64,000 bases of DNA from Gordonia alkaliphila (GCF_023017165.1 NZ_JALKBW010000001.1:1302001-1366000), one strand, 5' to 3'; counted from the first letter of the stretch, positions 1 to 8,720 are shown. Notes: a model not told the origin generated them from the sequence alone. Translations and numbers: made by a program.

Positions 1-639
1 CGACCGAGTCACGGCACAGCCGCCGACGGTGGCGCCCTCGTAGGACTGCGGGAAGTGGCCGATCTCGAAGCCGCGCTCGCCGACCAGGCGCTCGGCGTCC
101 GGCAGCCGGGTGCCGGCCGCGAAGGTGGCGATCTGCGAGACCTCGTCGAAGTCGAGCAGCCCGGTCAGTTCCCGCAGGTCGAGACTGATCACCGGCTTTC
201 CGCGACCCGGCGCCATGCCGCCGGTCACCGAGGTGCCGCCGGCGAACGGGTTCAGGGTGAGGCCGCGGTCCGCGCATACCGCCAGCACCGCGGTCACCTG
301 ATCGGCGGTGGTCGGCGCGACCACCGCGTCCGGGGCGTCGCTGCCGTCGCCCTCGCGGAACTTCAGCAAGTCGGGGGTGGAGAAGCCGCGCAGGCGGGCC
401 CGGCGGTCGGCGTCGTCGGTCGCGACCACGGCGCCGGTGGCCGTCAGGGCGGCGACGGTGTCGTCGTCGATCCGCGTGGCGGGCAGCACCGGCTCGACCG
501 CGGCGGGAGCCGACTCGGAGATGCCGAGCATCGTGAGGGCGCCGAGTACGGACTCGGAAAGGTGCATCGGCTCGGCCGGATTGCCCCAGCGGCCGGGCTG
601 AAAGTCGACGACGTCGACATCGATCTCACTGCGCGTCAT
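1..639 (-). CDS. FAD-binding oxidase, AGPS-like (3' part beyond window)
   Basis: The first 213 codons of a gene read from ATG at 639 towards the window edge; the C-terminal part is missing. Residues about 110-190 show the VAO/PCMH-type FAD fold: a D-A-V-V-A-P-T strand, the pyrophosphate loop NPFAGGTSVTGG, and later the GATVGG turn. The opening, with DLLKFREGD, resembles alkyl-dihydroxyacetone-phosphate-synthase-like flavoproteins. In M. tuberculosis a relative (Rv2251) lies beside a TetR gene and glpD1, and the same trio occurs here, divergently arranged. The role is inferred to be oxidation in glycerol or ether-lipid metabolism; the substrate is unknown. Confidence 0.8.
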   Translation of the reverse strand, partial: MTRSEIDVDVVDFQPGRWGNPAEPMHLSESVLGALTMLGISESAPAAVEPVLPATRIDDDTVAALTATGAVVATDDADRRARLRGFSTPDLLKFREGDGSDAPDAVVAPTTADQVTAVLAVCADRGLTLNPFAGGTSVTGGMAPGRGKPVISLDLRELTGLLDFDEVSQIATFAAGTRLPDAERLVGERGFEIGHFPQSYEGATVGGCAVTRS

Positions 640-657
640 GGTGTTCTCCCGTGTCGG

Positions 658-696
658 ATTTGCTGATACAGTGTGACATATGGTGTCGCAGCAAAT
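658..696. promoter_or_regulatory. Inverted repeat and promoter between flavoprotein and tetR
   Basis: Perfect 8-bp arms ATTTGCTG (658-665) and CAGCAAAT (689-696) flank the tetR start codon. TACAGT at 667-672 could be a -10 box for a leaderless tetR transcript starting at 680. The position suits autoregulation by the TetR protein and control of the divergent flavoprotein gene; binding is inferred. Confidence 0.4.
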
Positions 697-1318
697 CAAC
701 GACGACGGTTCGCCCGCTCGACGTACGGCCGCCAACGCGATCAGTGAGGATGTCATTCTCGATGCGGCGGCCAAGCTCATGGCCACGATCGGCATCCGCC
801 GCACCACCATGGCCGACGTCGCTCGCGCCGCCGAGGTCTCCCGCGCCACGCTCTACCGACGTTTCCCCAACGTCACCGCACTCGCCGCACAGGTCACCAC
901 CCGCGAGTTCCAGCGCGTGGCGGCCGCGGCCCGCCTGGATATCAGCGGGCCCGACCTGCCCTCCCGCGACGCCCTCATCGACGCCCTGGTGCACCTGGTG
1001 CGCGAAGCACGACGACACCCCCTGCTGCAGCGCATCATCGAACTCGATCCGGAGTTTCTGACGCCGTACCTGATTCAGCGCGGCGGCCGCACCTCGCACG
1101 GACAGCTCACCGACCTCACCGCCCTGATCACCGTCGCCCAGGGCTACGGACAGATCCGCGCGGGCACACCGTCGCGGATGGCCGCGACCGTGCTTCAGAT
1201 GGCCTGGTCGTTCGCCCTCACCGGCCCGGTCTTCGTGACCGACGACCACGGTGACCCCGATACCGAAACGCTCGACGCCGAACTCACCGACCTGCTCGAA
1301 AGGTACTTGCGCCCATGA
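680..1318 (+). CDS. TetR/AcrR family transcriptional regulator
   Basis: A 212-residue repressor-type protein. The N-terminal helix-turn-helix lies at about residues 40-65 (TTMADVARAAEVSRATLYRRF), a classic TetR DNA-binding signature; the rest is an all-helical ligand-binding domain with no recognisable specificity. ATG at 680 follows a TACAGT hexamer by 7 bases, so the mRNA is probably leaderless. Its stop overlaps the glpD start by 4 bases (ATGA), so the two are translationally coupled. The neighbourhood matches mycobacterial Rv2250c, so control of glycerol-3-phosphate or lipid metabolism is the natural inference. Confidence 0.9.
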   Translation: MVSQQINDDGSPARRTAANAISEDVILDAAAKLMATIGIRRTTMADVARAAEVSRATLYRRFPNVTALAAQVTTREFQRVAAAARLDISGPDLPSRDALIDALVHLVREARRHPLLQRIIELDPEFLTPYLIQRGGRTSHGQLTDLTALITVAQGYGQIRAGTPSRMAATVLQMAWSFALTGPVFVTDDHGDPDTETLDAELTDLLERYLRP

Positions 1319-2916
1319 CCTCCTCACCCCAGTCGCCCGCCGAGGCGCTCGCCGCGCACCCCGCCATCGACACGGCCACCCTGCTGTCGCCGGCGCGCCG
1401 CGCCGAGGACCTGCGCCGGTTGACCGAGTCGCCCTCGGTCGACCTCGTGGTGATCGGCGGCGGCGTCACCGGCGCCGGCGTGGCACTCGACGCCGCCGCC
1501 CGCGGCCTGACCACCGTGCTCATCGAACGTCGCGACCTCGCCTTCGGCACCAGCCGCTGGTCGTCCAAGCTGGTCCACGGCGGCCTGCGCTACCTCGCCT
1601 CCGGCGCGGTGGGCATCGCCTACGAGAGCGCGGTGGAACGCGACTCGCTGATCTGCCGGATCGCCCCGCACCTGGTGCACCCCCTGCCGCAGGTGGTCCC
1701 GCTGCTGCCGAGCATGAAGTTCTTCGACACCGCCCTCACGTGGACCGGCTTCCTCGCCGGCGACGCCCTCCGCATCGCCGCGCGCACGCCGTCGCGCACC
1801 CTGAACCGGTCGCGCCGCATCAAGGCCGAGAAGGTCACCGCGCTGGCACCCACCGTCGCCCGCGACGGACTGCGCGGCGGGTTGCTGAACTGGGACGGGC
1901 AGCTGAACGACGACGCCCGCCTCGTGGTCGGCCTCGCGCGGACCGCGGCCGGACTGGGCGCGACGATCCTCACCCACGCCACCGCCTCGGACGTGACCGG
2001 CACGTCGGTCACCGTGACCGACGATCTCACCGGCGAGGTGCTCACCCTCCGCGCCTCCGCGGTGGTGAACGCGACCGGCGTCTGGGCCGGGCAAATCGAC
2101 TCCGAGATCTCACTGCGCCCCAGCCGCGGCACCCATCTGGTGTTCTCGCAGAAGAGCTTCGGCGGCCTGCGCGCCGGCCTCACCGTCCCGGTTCCCGGCC
2201 ACTTCGGCCGCTACGTCTTCGCACTGCCGCAGGCCGACAACCTGGTGTACGTCGGGTTGACCGACGAAGAGACTCCGGGCGAGATCCCCGACGTCCCCCA
2301 GGCCGACGAGTCGGAGATCGACTTCCTGCTCGACACCATCAACCTGGCGCTCGGAACGCCGCTGACCCGCGACGACGTCCTCGGCACCTTCTCCGGGCTG
2401 CGGCCGCTGCTCGACTCGGGCGCCGGTGAGACCTCCGACGTCTCCCGCAAGCATGCCGTGCTGACCCGCGGCGACGGTCTGGTCACCGTGGTCGGCGGCA
2501 AGCTCACCACCTACCGGCGGATGGCCGAGGACGCGGTCGACGCCGCCCTCGCCGCCTCCGGGCTCACCGCCCAGGCCTGCCGCACCCGCACCCTGCCGCT
2601 GGTGGGTGCACCGACCGGCCCGAACATCCCGGGCACGCTGGCGCAGGTGTCCGCCCCCGACCGCCTCGTCGCCAAGTACGGCCTGGAGGCACCCGCGGTG
2701 CTGGCGCTGGCTGAGGCCGACCCCGCGCTGGCCGCGCCGGTGGCCCCGGACACCGAGATCACCGGCGCGGAACTGCTCTTCGGCGCGCTCGCCGAGGGCG
2801 CCCTGGACACGGCCGATCTGCTCGAACGCCGCACCCGACTGTCGCTGACGCCGACGGTCGCTACGGCGGCGACCCCGGCGGCCGAGCAGGTGTTCGCCTC
2901 ACTCGAGGTGAACTGA
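1315..2916 (+). CDS. glpD: Glycerol-3-phosphate dehydrogenase, FAD-dependent
   Basis: A 533-residue flavoenzyme oxidising sn-glycerol-3-phosphate to dihydroxyacetone phosphate at the membrane and passing electrons to quinone. The Rossmann loop VVIGGGVTGAGVALDAAARG lies at about residues 45-65, and the family signature GTSRWSSKLVHGGLRYL at about 78-95. A second nucleotide-binding segment (TVVGGKLTTYRRMAEDAV) lies near residue 390. Length is normal for the GlpD/GlpA family. ATG overlaps the tetR stop (ATGA), which fixes the start and indicates co-transcription. It is probably controlled by that TetR protein. Confidence 0.92.
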   Translation: MTSSPQSPAEALAAHPAIDTATLLSPARRAEDLRRLTESPSVDLVVIGGGVTGAGVALDAAARGLTTVLIERRDLAFGTSRWSSKLVHGGLRYLASGAVGIAYESAVERDSLICRIAPHLVHPLPQVVPLLPSMKFFDTALTWTGFLAGDALRIAARTPSRTLNRSRRIKAEKVTALAPTVARDGLRGGLLNWDGQLNDDARLVVGLARTAAGLGATILTHATASDVTGTSVTVTDDLTGEVLTLRASAVVNATGVWAGQIDSEISLRPSRGTHLVFSQKSFGGLRAGLTVPVPGHFGRYVFALPQADNLVYVGLTDEETPGEIPDVPQADESEIDFLLDTINLALGTPLTRDDVLGTFSGLRPLLDSGAGETSDVSRKHAVLTRGDGLVTVVGGKLTTYRRMAEDAVDAALAASGLTAQACRTRTLPLVGAPTGPNIPGTLAQVSAPDRLVAKYGLEAPAVLALAEADPALAAPVAPDTEITGAELLFGALAEGALDTADLLERRTRLSLTPTVATAATPAAEQVFASLEVN

Positions 2917-2926
2917 GCCGCTCGGG

Positions 2927-3562
2927 TCAGGCGCGCTTGCGCGCCTTGAGCACCACGTCGTTCATGTGACGCGGTCCGGCCGTCCCACCGGCCGGTCGGC
3001 CGCGTTCGACGGTCTCCAGAATCGAGATGTCCAGGTCATCGGCGAACTGCTCGGCGACGTCCTTCGGCTGGAAGTACGCGTCCGGGTCATGGCCGTGCGC
3101 ACGGATGCCCTCGGCATCGTGGGCGACCACCAGCAGGGTGCCGCCCGGAGCCAGCGCCCCGACGAGCTTCGCGATCACCCCGCGCTGGGCGATGTCGACC
3201 GGGAAATAGTGCAGCGCAACAAGATCGAAAGGCGTGCCGGGAACCTCGTCGACGGTCAGGTCGGCCTGGCGCCAGGTGATGGTTTCACGTGAATCGATGG
3301 CGACGGCGCGGTCGATCGCCACCTGCGAGATGTCGACGGCCACCACTTCCCAGCCCCGGTCGGCCAGCCAGCGCGCGTCCGCGCCCTCCCCGCTGCCGAC
3401 GTCCAGCGCACGTCCCGGCGTCAGCTCCGCGGCCTCGCGCAGCAGCGCGGGGTTGGCCTGCGCGGTCCACAGCCGATCGGTGCTGCTGTACCGCTCATCC
3501 CACTCGGCGGCGCTGTGCGGGTGATCGGCGTGGTCGTGTGCATCATGTCCGTGGGTGCTCAT
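2927..3562 (-). CDS. Class I SAM-dependent methyltransferase with His-rich N-terminus
   Basis: A 211-residue methyltransferase. The SAM-binding loop ALDVGSGEGADARWLADRGW lies at about residues 55-75, followed by the acidic strand VVAVDIS. The substrate is not predictable. The start is taken at ATG 3562, which gives an N-terminus (MSTHGHDAHDHADHPH) with six histidines in the first 16 residues, a likely metal-binding tail; an in-frame start 99 bases upstream would add an Arg-rich extension with no family support. The start codon overlaps a TACCC-N4-GGGTA palindrome (3561-3576) of the type bound by copper-sensing CsoR/RicR repressors. The His-rich tail and the operator together suggest a link to copper or another metal. 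Confidence 0.85.
   Translation of the reverse strand: MSTHGHDAHDHADHPHSAAEWDERYSSTDRLWTAQANPALLREAAELTPGRALDVGSGEGADARWLADRGWEVVAVDISQVAIDRAVAIDSRETITWRQADLTVDEVPGTPFDLVALHYFPVDIAQRGVIAKLVGALAPGGTLLVVAHDAEGIRAHGHDPDAYFQPKDVAEQFADDLDISILETVERGRPAGGTAGPRHMNDVVLKARKRA
3281..3296. other. Remote parS-like site in methyltransferase gene
   Basis: GGTTTCACGTGAATCG keeps the CACGTG core and the left arm of parS, with mismatches at the right end. It lies inside the His-rich methyltransferase gene, about 38 kb from the nearest member of the main cluster. Confidence 0.45.
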
Positions 3563-3576
3563 ACCCTCCAGGGTAT
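3561..3576. promoter_or_regulatory. CsoR/RicR-like palindrome
   Basis: ATACCCTCCAGGGTAT is a palindrome with 7-bp arms around a CC centre and contains TACCC-N4-GGGTA, the core seen in copper-responsive CsoR/RicR operators. It overlaps the methyltransferase start codon and lies 36 bases before the divergent F420-type oxidoreductase gene. Regulator identity is inferred from the motif alone. Confidence 0.5.
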
Positions 3577-3612
3577 CCCCCCGGCGGCATCGAACGGCGC
3601 AGACTGGGATCC

Positions 3613-4404
3613 ATGACACTCCCCTTGCGCATCGGCGTCCAACTGCAGCCCCAGCACGCACCCGACTACGGGCAGATCCGGGACGCGGTGCTGCGCGCCG
3701 AAGATCTCGGCGTGGACATCGCCTTCAACTGGGATCACTTCTATCCGCTCTACGGCGACCCCGACGGCGCCCACTTCGAATGCTGGACGATGCTCGGCGC
3801 CTGGGCCGAGCAGACCGAACGCATCGAGATCGGCCCGCTGGTCACCTGCAACTCCTACCGCAATCCCGAACTGCTGGCCGACATGGCCCGCACCGTCGAC
3901 CACATCAGCGGCGGCCGCCTGATTCTCGGCATCGGCAGCGGTTGGTTCGAGCGCGACTACACCGAGTACGGCTACGACTTCGGCACCAAGGGCTCCCGGC
4001 TCGACGACCTCGCCGCCTCGCTCCCGCGCATCACCGATCGCCTCGGGAAGCTCAATCCCGCTCCCCTGCGCGACATTCCGGTGATGATCGGCGGCAGCGG
4101 ACCGCGCAAGACGCTGCCCCTGGTGGCGCAGTACGGCGACATCTGGCACGCCTTCGTCGGCGTCGACAGCTACCGCGAGAAGGCCGCCCTGCTCGCCGGC
4201 TACTGCGCCGACATCGGTCGCGATCCGGCCGAGATCGAGCGTTCCGCGGAGATCCGGCACAAGGGTGACGACGCCGCCACCCTCCAGTTCGCCGACGCGA
4301 TCACCGCCGAGGGCGTCTCCCTCCTCACCGTGGCCACCGAGGGCCCCGACTACGACCTGTCGGCCGCCAAGCTGCTCTGCGACTGGCGCGACCGGTACCG
4401 CTAG
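3613..4404 (+). CDS. LLM class F420-dependent oxidoreductase
   Basis: A 263-residue TIM-barrel protein of the luciferase-like monooxygenase superfamily. Diagnostic stretches are the opening strand IGVQLQPQHAPDY, FNWDHFYPLYGDPDGAHFECWTML (about 34-57), the IEIGPLVTCNSYRNPELLADMARTVDHIS segment, and GIGSGWFERDY (about 107-117). The family uses coenzyme F420 for hydride transfer; the substrate is unknown. ATG at 3613 is chosen because an upstream reading would run through the divergent promoter. The 3' end overlaps the convergent phytoene-desaturase-like gene by 4 bases. Confidence 0.88.
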   Translation: MTLPLRIGVQLQPQHAPDYGQIRDAVLRAEDLGVDIAFNWDHFYPLYGDPDGAHFECWTMLGAWAEQTERIEIGPLVTCNSYRNPELLADMARTVDHISGGRLILGIGSGWFERDYTEYGYDFGTKGSRLDDLAASLPRITDRLGKLNPAPLRDIPVMIGGSGPRKTLPLVAQYGDIWHAFVGVDSYREKAALLAGYCADIGRDPAEIERSAEIRHKGDDAATLQFADAITAEGVSLLTVATEGPDYDLSAAKLLCDWRDRYR

Positions 4405-5801
4405 CGCAGAGAGTGCAGGGCGGCGCGGTAGCCGCTCATGCCGTGCACTCCGCCGCCCGGCGCGGTAGCCGCCGAGCACAGGTACACCCCGGGAACCGGG
4501 GTCGCCTGCGGCGTCGGTGAGAGCACCGGGCGCTGCACCAACTGACGCAATGACGTTGCGCCGCAACCGATATCGCCGCCGACGTTGTTCTCGTTGTAGC
4601 TCTCCTGCGCGTCGGCGGTGGTGACGATCTGCTCGACGATCACGTCGCGGAAGCCCGGCGCGCAGCGTTCTATCTCGGCGACGATCGCCGCGGAGACGTC
4701 CCGGGTGCAGCCGGCCGGCACGTGGCAGTACGCCCACGCCAGGTGCGTGCCCGCCGGCGCGCGCGACGGATCGATGCGGGTCGGTTCGCCGCCGAGTACC
4801 CAGGGCCGCACCGGGATTCGTCCGGCCGCCGCAGCCGCCTCGGCGACCGCGATCTGCCGCACGTCCTCGGCGAGATGGAAGGTCGCGGTCGCGGCGAACC
4901 GCTCGTCTCGCCACGGAATGGGTGCGCTGAGCCGGAAGTCCACCTTGCAGGTGCCCGGGCCGTAGGCGAACCCCGCCAGTCGACGCCGGTACCGCGCGGG
5001 CAGACGGTCGCCCAGCACCTCGCTGAAGGTCCGGGGCGAGGTGGCGAAGAACAGCCGGGCACCGGTCGGCAACTGGGCGAAATCGCTGATCCGACAATCG
5101 GTTTCGAGGGTGCCGCCGTGTTCGGTGAGCACGTCGACGAGGGCGTCGGTGATGGCTTGCGAGCCGCCCCGCGCCACCGGCCAACCGGATCCGGCCAGCG
5201 CGGCCAACAGCAGTCCGGGTGCGGTGGACGCCGCCGCCGACAGCGGACGGGCCGAGTGGGCAGCCACCCCGGCGAACAGCGTCCGCACCTCCGGCGTCCG
5301 GAACGCTCCGCGCACCAGCGCCGCCGCCGGCAATCCCGCTGCTGCCGCAAACCGGGCCGCCGCGACCGGCCGATCCGGGAGTGCGGGCAGGTTCAGCACG
5401 TCGTCGACCACTCCCGGGGCGCTGCCCGCCCAGCCGGCCACCCGTTCCCACGCCGCTGCATCCCGCGCCAACTCGTCGCCGCGTCGGCGCGCATCGCGGG
5501 CGAGACCCATCGCCCGGTCGGGGCCGTACCCGTGCACCACCGAGTACTCCGGCAGCAACCACTGCAGACCGCGGGCGGTCAGATCGAGGTCGGCGAAGGC
5601 GGGCGAGACGAAGCCGGTGGGGTGCACCGCGGCGCAGACGTCGCGCCGGATCTGCGCACCGAACGCGGTGTCAGTACGCGCCCCGCCACCCGCGCGCGAG
5701 GCCGCCTCCAGCACCAGGACCCGTCGACCGGCCCGCGCCAGAACCGCCGCCGCGGTGAGACCGTTGGGTCCGGCACCCACCACCACATCGTCGTACTCCA
5801 T
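4401..5801 (-). CDS. Phytoene-desaturase-like FAD-dependent oxidoreductase
   Basis: A 466-residue flavoprotein with an N-terminal dinucleotide-binding motif DDVVVGAGPNGLTAAAVLARAG followed by VLVLEAASRAGGGART (about residues 4-43), the hallmark of the CrtI / amine-oxidase-like NAD(P)/FAD oxidoreductases. The C-terminal VPGVYLCSAATAPGGGVHGMSGYRAA completes the FAD site. Carotenoid synthesis is not supported by the neighbourhood: there is no crtB or crtE nearby. The gene diverges from the TPM-domain gene, with 61 bases between them. Confidence 0.85.
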   Translation of the reverse strand: MEYDDVVVGAGPNGLTAAAVLARAGRRVLVLEAASRAGGGARTDTAFGAQIRRDVCAAVHPTGFVSPAFADLDLTARGLQWLLPEYSVVHGYGPDRAMGLARDARRRGDELARDAAAWERVAGWAGSAPGVVDDVLNLPALPDRPVAAARFAAAAGLPAAALVRGAFRTPEVRTLFAGVAAHSARPLSAAASTAPGLLLAALAGSGWPVARGGSQAITDALVDVLTEHGGTLETDCRISDFAQLPTGARLFFATSPRTFSEVLGDRLPARYRRRLAGFAYGPGTCKVDFRLSAPIPWRDERFAATATFHLAEDVRQIAVAEAAAAAGRIPVRPWVLGGEPTRIDPSRAPAGTHLAWAYCHVPAGCTRDVSAAIVAEIERCAPGFRDVIVEQIVTTADAQESYNENNVGGDIGCGATSLRQLVQRPVLSPTPQATPVPGVYLCSAATAPGGGVHGMSGYRAALHSLR

Positions 5802-5862
5802 ATGGTCACTCTCCCACCACCGGTTCCGGACACCATGCCCGCCGAGGCACTAGATTGGATCC

Positions 5863-7593
5863 ATGACCTTCGTCCGCCGACGCCTGGCCGTTCTCCCGAC
5901 GCTGAGTCTTCTGATCGCGACCGTGCTGGGCCTCACCGTTCTCACCGGCGGCCCGGGAGTCGGCGCCGCGCTCGCCGATCAGCCGATTCAGATGCCGAAC
6001 CAGGTGGTCGACGCCGCCGACGTCCTGTCCGGCGAGCAGGAAGCCGAGATCGGCGCCGCGATCGACGAGTTGGCAGCCGACCGCAACGTGCAGCTGTGGG
6101 TGGTCTACGTCCGGAACTTCGACGGCAAGTCGCCGCAGGACTGGGCGCGGGAGACCGAGCAGCAGAGCGAGTTGAGCTACCGGGACATCCTGCTGGCGAT
6201 CAACGTCGACGACCGCTCCTTCTTCTTCGACAGCGCCGAGCCGATCGACGACTACCCCGCCGAGGACCTTCGAAAGATCGCCGACGACACCATCGCCCCG
6301 GACGTGGCGGAGGCGAAGTGGACCGACGCGGCGCTCGACACCGCGTCGGCACTCGACACCGCCGGCTCCCGGATGTGGATCTACCTCTCCGTCGCCGGCC
6401 TCGCCGCCCTCGCCCTGATCGCCGCGGCCTACCTGGTCTTGCGGAATCGTCGGCGCACACTCGCCACCGGCGACGAGGTCTCCTCCGAGGACAGCGCCCT
6501 CACCGTCGAGGAACTGACCACGCAGCCGATCACCACGCTCAACCCCTGGGCGTCCGAACTGCTGACCCACACCGACAACGCGGTATCGATCAGCGACGAC
6601 GAACTCGCGCTGGCCACCGCCGAGTTCGGCGACACCGCCACCGCCGCCTTCCACGGCGCGCTGACCACCGCGGAAAGCGCACTGGCCACGTCGTTCCGGC
6701 TTCGGCACACCTTCGACGAGGAGCCCGAGCTGAGCAACGGCGAGCGCCGCTCCCTCCTCGTGCAGATCATCAGCATGTGCTCGGACGCCAACCAGGCGCT
6801 CGACGAGCAGGTGCGGCCGTTCGACACGCTGCGCGACCTGGTCGACGGAGCCGACGCGCGCCTCGACGCGCTCGCCGACCGCTGCGACGCGCTCGCCGAA
6901 CGACTCGATCAGGCGGAAGCAAGCGAGGCCTACCTGGCCGAATCCTTCAGCACCGCGGTCGCCGAGTCGGTGATCGGCAACTCGGCCCTGGCCCGCGAGC
7001 TGATCCACTTCGCCCAGGACAGCATTGCGCAGGGCCGCGAGGCCGTCGCCGACGAAGCGGACCTGCGGCTCCCGACGGCCGCCGCGATCCGCTCGGCCGA
7101 AGGCGGCGTCGACACCGCTGCCAAACTGCTGGACGCCATCTCCGACGTCAGCCAGAACGTGGTGCTGATCGCCGAGAAGTCCACGGCGCTCGCCTACGCG
7201 ACGGCGCACGTAGGCGCGGCGGAAAGCCTCATCGACACCCGCCGCGGCGCGGTCGGCACCCCGGCGCGCACCAGCCTGTCCGAGGCCGAACGGCTCCTCG
7301 ATCGGGCCCAGTCCACCGCCGACGAGCACGCGGCCGACAAGCTCGCCGACCAGGCCACGGCGCTCGCCGATCAAGCCCTCACGCTCGCCCGCCAGGATGT
7401 GCTCCTGTGGAAGCAGCAGAACCCGCACGACGGCGCAGCGGTCCTCACCGGGGTCCTCGTGGATGCGGTGATCAACGAGGCGACCGGCGACGGCGGCTTC
7501 GGCAACGGCGGCTTCAGCAGCGGCGGGCGCAGCCCGGCGTCGTTCGGCGGTTCGGACACCTCCGGTCGCCTCGGTACCGGCGGACGGAGCTGA
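5863..7593 (+). CDS. TPM domain-containing membrane protein
   Basis: A 576-residue exported protein. Residues 1-38 form a signal peptide ending near ALADQP. A TPM (DUF477) domain follows at about 45-165 (VVDAADVLSGEQEAEIGAAIDEL, LLAINVDDRSFFF), then a transmembrane helix at about 172-195 (MWIYLSVAGLAALALIAAAYLVL). A long Ala/Glu/Asp-rich helical cytoplasmic region of about 350 residues, probably coiled, leads to a glycine-rich tail. It resembles Rv2345 of M. tuberculosis; the function of that family is not established. TAGATT six bases before the ATG suggests a leaderless transcript. Confidence 0.85.
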   Translation: MTFVRRRLAVLPTLSLLIATVLGLTVLTGGPGVGAALADQPIQMPNQVVDAADVLSGEQEAEIGAAIDELAADRNVQLWVVYVRNFDGKSPQDWARETEQQSELSYRDILLAINVDDRSFFFDSAEPIDDYPAEDLRKIADDTIAPDVAEAKWTDAALDTASALDTAGSRMWIYLSVAGLAALALIAAAYLVLRNRRRTLATGDEVSSEDSALTVEELTTQPITTLNPWASELLTHTDNAVSISDDELALATAEFGDTATAAFHGALTTAESALATSFRLRHTFDEEPELSNGERRSLLVQIISMCSDANQALDEQVRPFDTLRDLVDGADARLDALADRCDALAERLDQAEASEAYLAESFSTAVAESVIGNSALARELIHFAQDSIAQGREAVADEADLRLPTAAAIRSAEGGVDTAAKLLDAISDVSQNVVLIAEKSTALAYATAHVGAAESLIDTRRGAVGTPARTSLSEAERLLDRAQSTADEHAADKLADQATALADQALTLARQDVLLWKQQNPHDGAAVLTGVLVDAVINEATGDGGFGNGGFSSGGRSPASFGGSDTSGRLGTGGRS

Positions 7594-7597
7594 GTCG

Positions 7598-8305
7598 ATG
7601 ATCACCGAGCACGATCGCACCGAACTGCTCCCCTGCGCCCTGATCACCGGTGCCAGTCGCGGCGTCGGCGCCCGCGTCGCCCGCGCCCTGGCCCCCACGC
7701 ACCGGCTCATCCTCGGCGGTCGCGGCTCCGCCGAGCTGGACGCGATGGCCGTCGAGTTCGACGACGCGGTGACCCTCGCGGTGGACCTCACCGACTACGA
7801 CGCGGTCGCCGCCGCCGTGGAGACGGTCACCGAGCTGGACGTGCTGGTGCACTGCGCCGGGATCGCCAGCAGTCTGGAGGCCGTCGCCGATACCCCGGTC
7901 GACGAATGGCGGGCGCTCCTGGAGGTCAACGTGGTGGCCGCCGCCGAACTCACGCGGCTCCTGCTGCCCGCGCTGCGCGCGAGCGGGCACGGGCACGTGG
8001 TCTTCCTGAACTCGGGTGCCGGGCAGAACGTGCGCGCCCAGTGGACGCCTTATGCCGCAAGCAAATTCGCGCTCCGGGCCCTGGCCGACGGAGTGCGCGC
8101 CGAAGAGCCGTCACTGCGGGTCACGTCGATCTTCCCCGGGCGCATCGACACCGACATGCAGCGCGACATCGTCGCCCGCGAGGGTCGCGACTACGACGGG
8201 TCGAAGTTTCTGCGGCCGGAAACGGTGGCAGCCGCGGTAGCGCAGGTGATCGCGGCGCCGGCGGATGCCGATCCGACCGAGATCACGGTGCGCCCCCGCG
8301 GCTGA
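7598..8305 (+). CDS. SDR family oxidoreductase
   Basis: A 235-residue short-chain dehydrogenase/reductase. The cofactor motif TGASRGVGARVARAL lies at about residues 15-29, the structural NAG equivalent is HCAGIAS near 85, and the catalytic pair YxxxK is in PYAASKFALRAL near 150, with the catalytic Ser region (FLNSGAG) before it. It is short for the family, as in classical minimal SDRs. The gene begins 4 bases after the TPM gene and is probably co-transcribed. The substrate is unknown. Confidence 0.88.
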   Translation: MITEHDRTELLPCALITGASRGVGARVARALAPTHRLILGGRGSAELDAMAVEFDDAVTLAVDLTDYDAVAAAVETVTELDVLVHCAGIASSLEAVADTPVDEWRALLEVNVVAAAELTRLLLPALRASGHGHVVFLNSGAGQNVRAQWTPYAASKFALRALADGVRAEEPSLRVTSIFPGRIDTDMQRDIVAREGRDYDGSKFLRPETVAAAVAQVIAAPADADPTEITVRPRG

Positions 8306-8330
8306 CCCGACGTACAGGGGGTGGAGTGCG

Positions 8331-8702
8331 TCAGAGCTGCTTCAGGTCCGACGGATCCCACACCGCTCGCATGGAGACGACCTTGCCCTCGTCGTTGAAG
8401 ACCATGATGTCCACCGGGCTGATCTCGAAGGCCATGCCGGAGGTACCGGTGACCAGCGTGAACTCGAAGACCGCGGTGTCCCCGGCGATCTTGACCCACT
8501 TGAGCGTGGCCTCCCGCCGGTCCATGGCGGTGATGATCGCGTAGAACTCGACCAGATCCTCGCGGTTGCTCCGGATCGGCGCACCGATCGGGTCCTCCAC
8601 GGTCGCACCGTCGGCGTAGAGATCGACGATCTCCTCCGCGGTACCGGTGGTCAGGCGGTCGATGTAGGCGTCGACGACGTCGGTGATACGCACAGCGCTC
8701 AC
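8331..8702 (-). CDS. Steroid delta-5-3-ketoisomerase-like protein (SnoaL/KSI fold)
   Basis: A 123-residue NTF2-fold protein closely patterned on bacterial ketosteroid isomerase. The three active-site positions of the Pseudomonas enzymes are present: Tyr13 (VVDAYIDRL), the general base Asp37 in ATVEDPIG, and Asp98 in SPVDIMVF. It would move the double bond of 3-oxo-delta-5 steroids to the conjugated delta-4 position. GTG at 8702 is chosen because AGGAG lies just upstream and KSI proteins begin at this point; a longer reading to 8870 would run across the operator and promoter. A KstR-type operator sits 18 bases upstream, which ties the gene to steroid/cholesterol catabolism. Confidence 0.85.
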   Translation of the reverse strand: MSAVRITDVVDAYIDRLTTGTAEEIVDLYADGATVEDPIGAPIRSNREDLVEFYAIITAMDRREATLKWVKIAGDTAVFEFTLVTGTSGMAFEISPVDIMVFNDEGKVVSMRAVWDPSDLKQL

Positions 8703-8720
8703 GGGCAGCTCCTGAGTAAG

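Noticed and set aside
4401-5801. Carotenoid desaturase (crtI)
   Set aside because: Only the general FAD fold is shared; no phytoene synthase or other carotenoid genes are nearby.
5806-7791. 661-codon minus-strand frame across the TPM gene
   Set aside because: Shadow of the TPM-domain gene, which has a signal peptide, domain and proper start on the plus strand.
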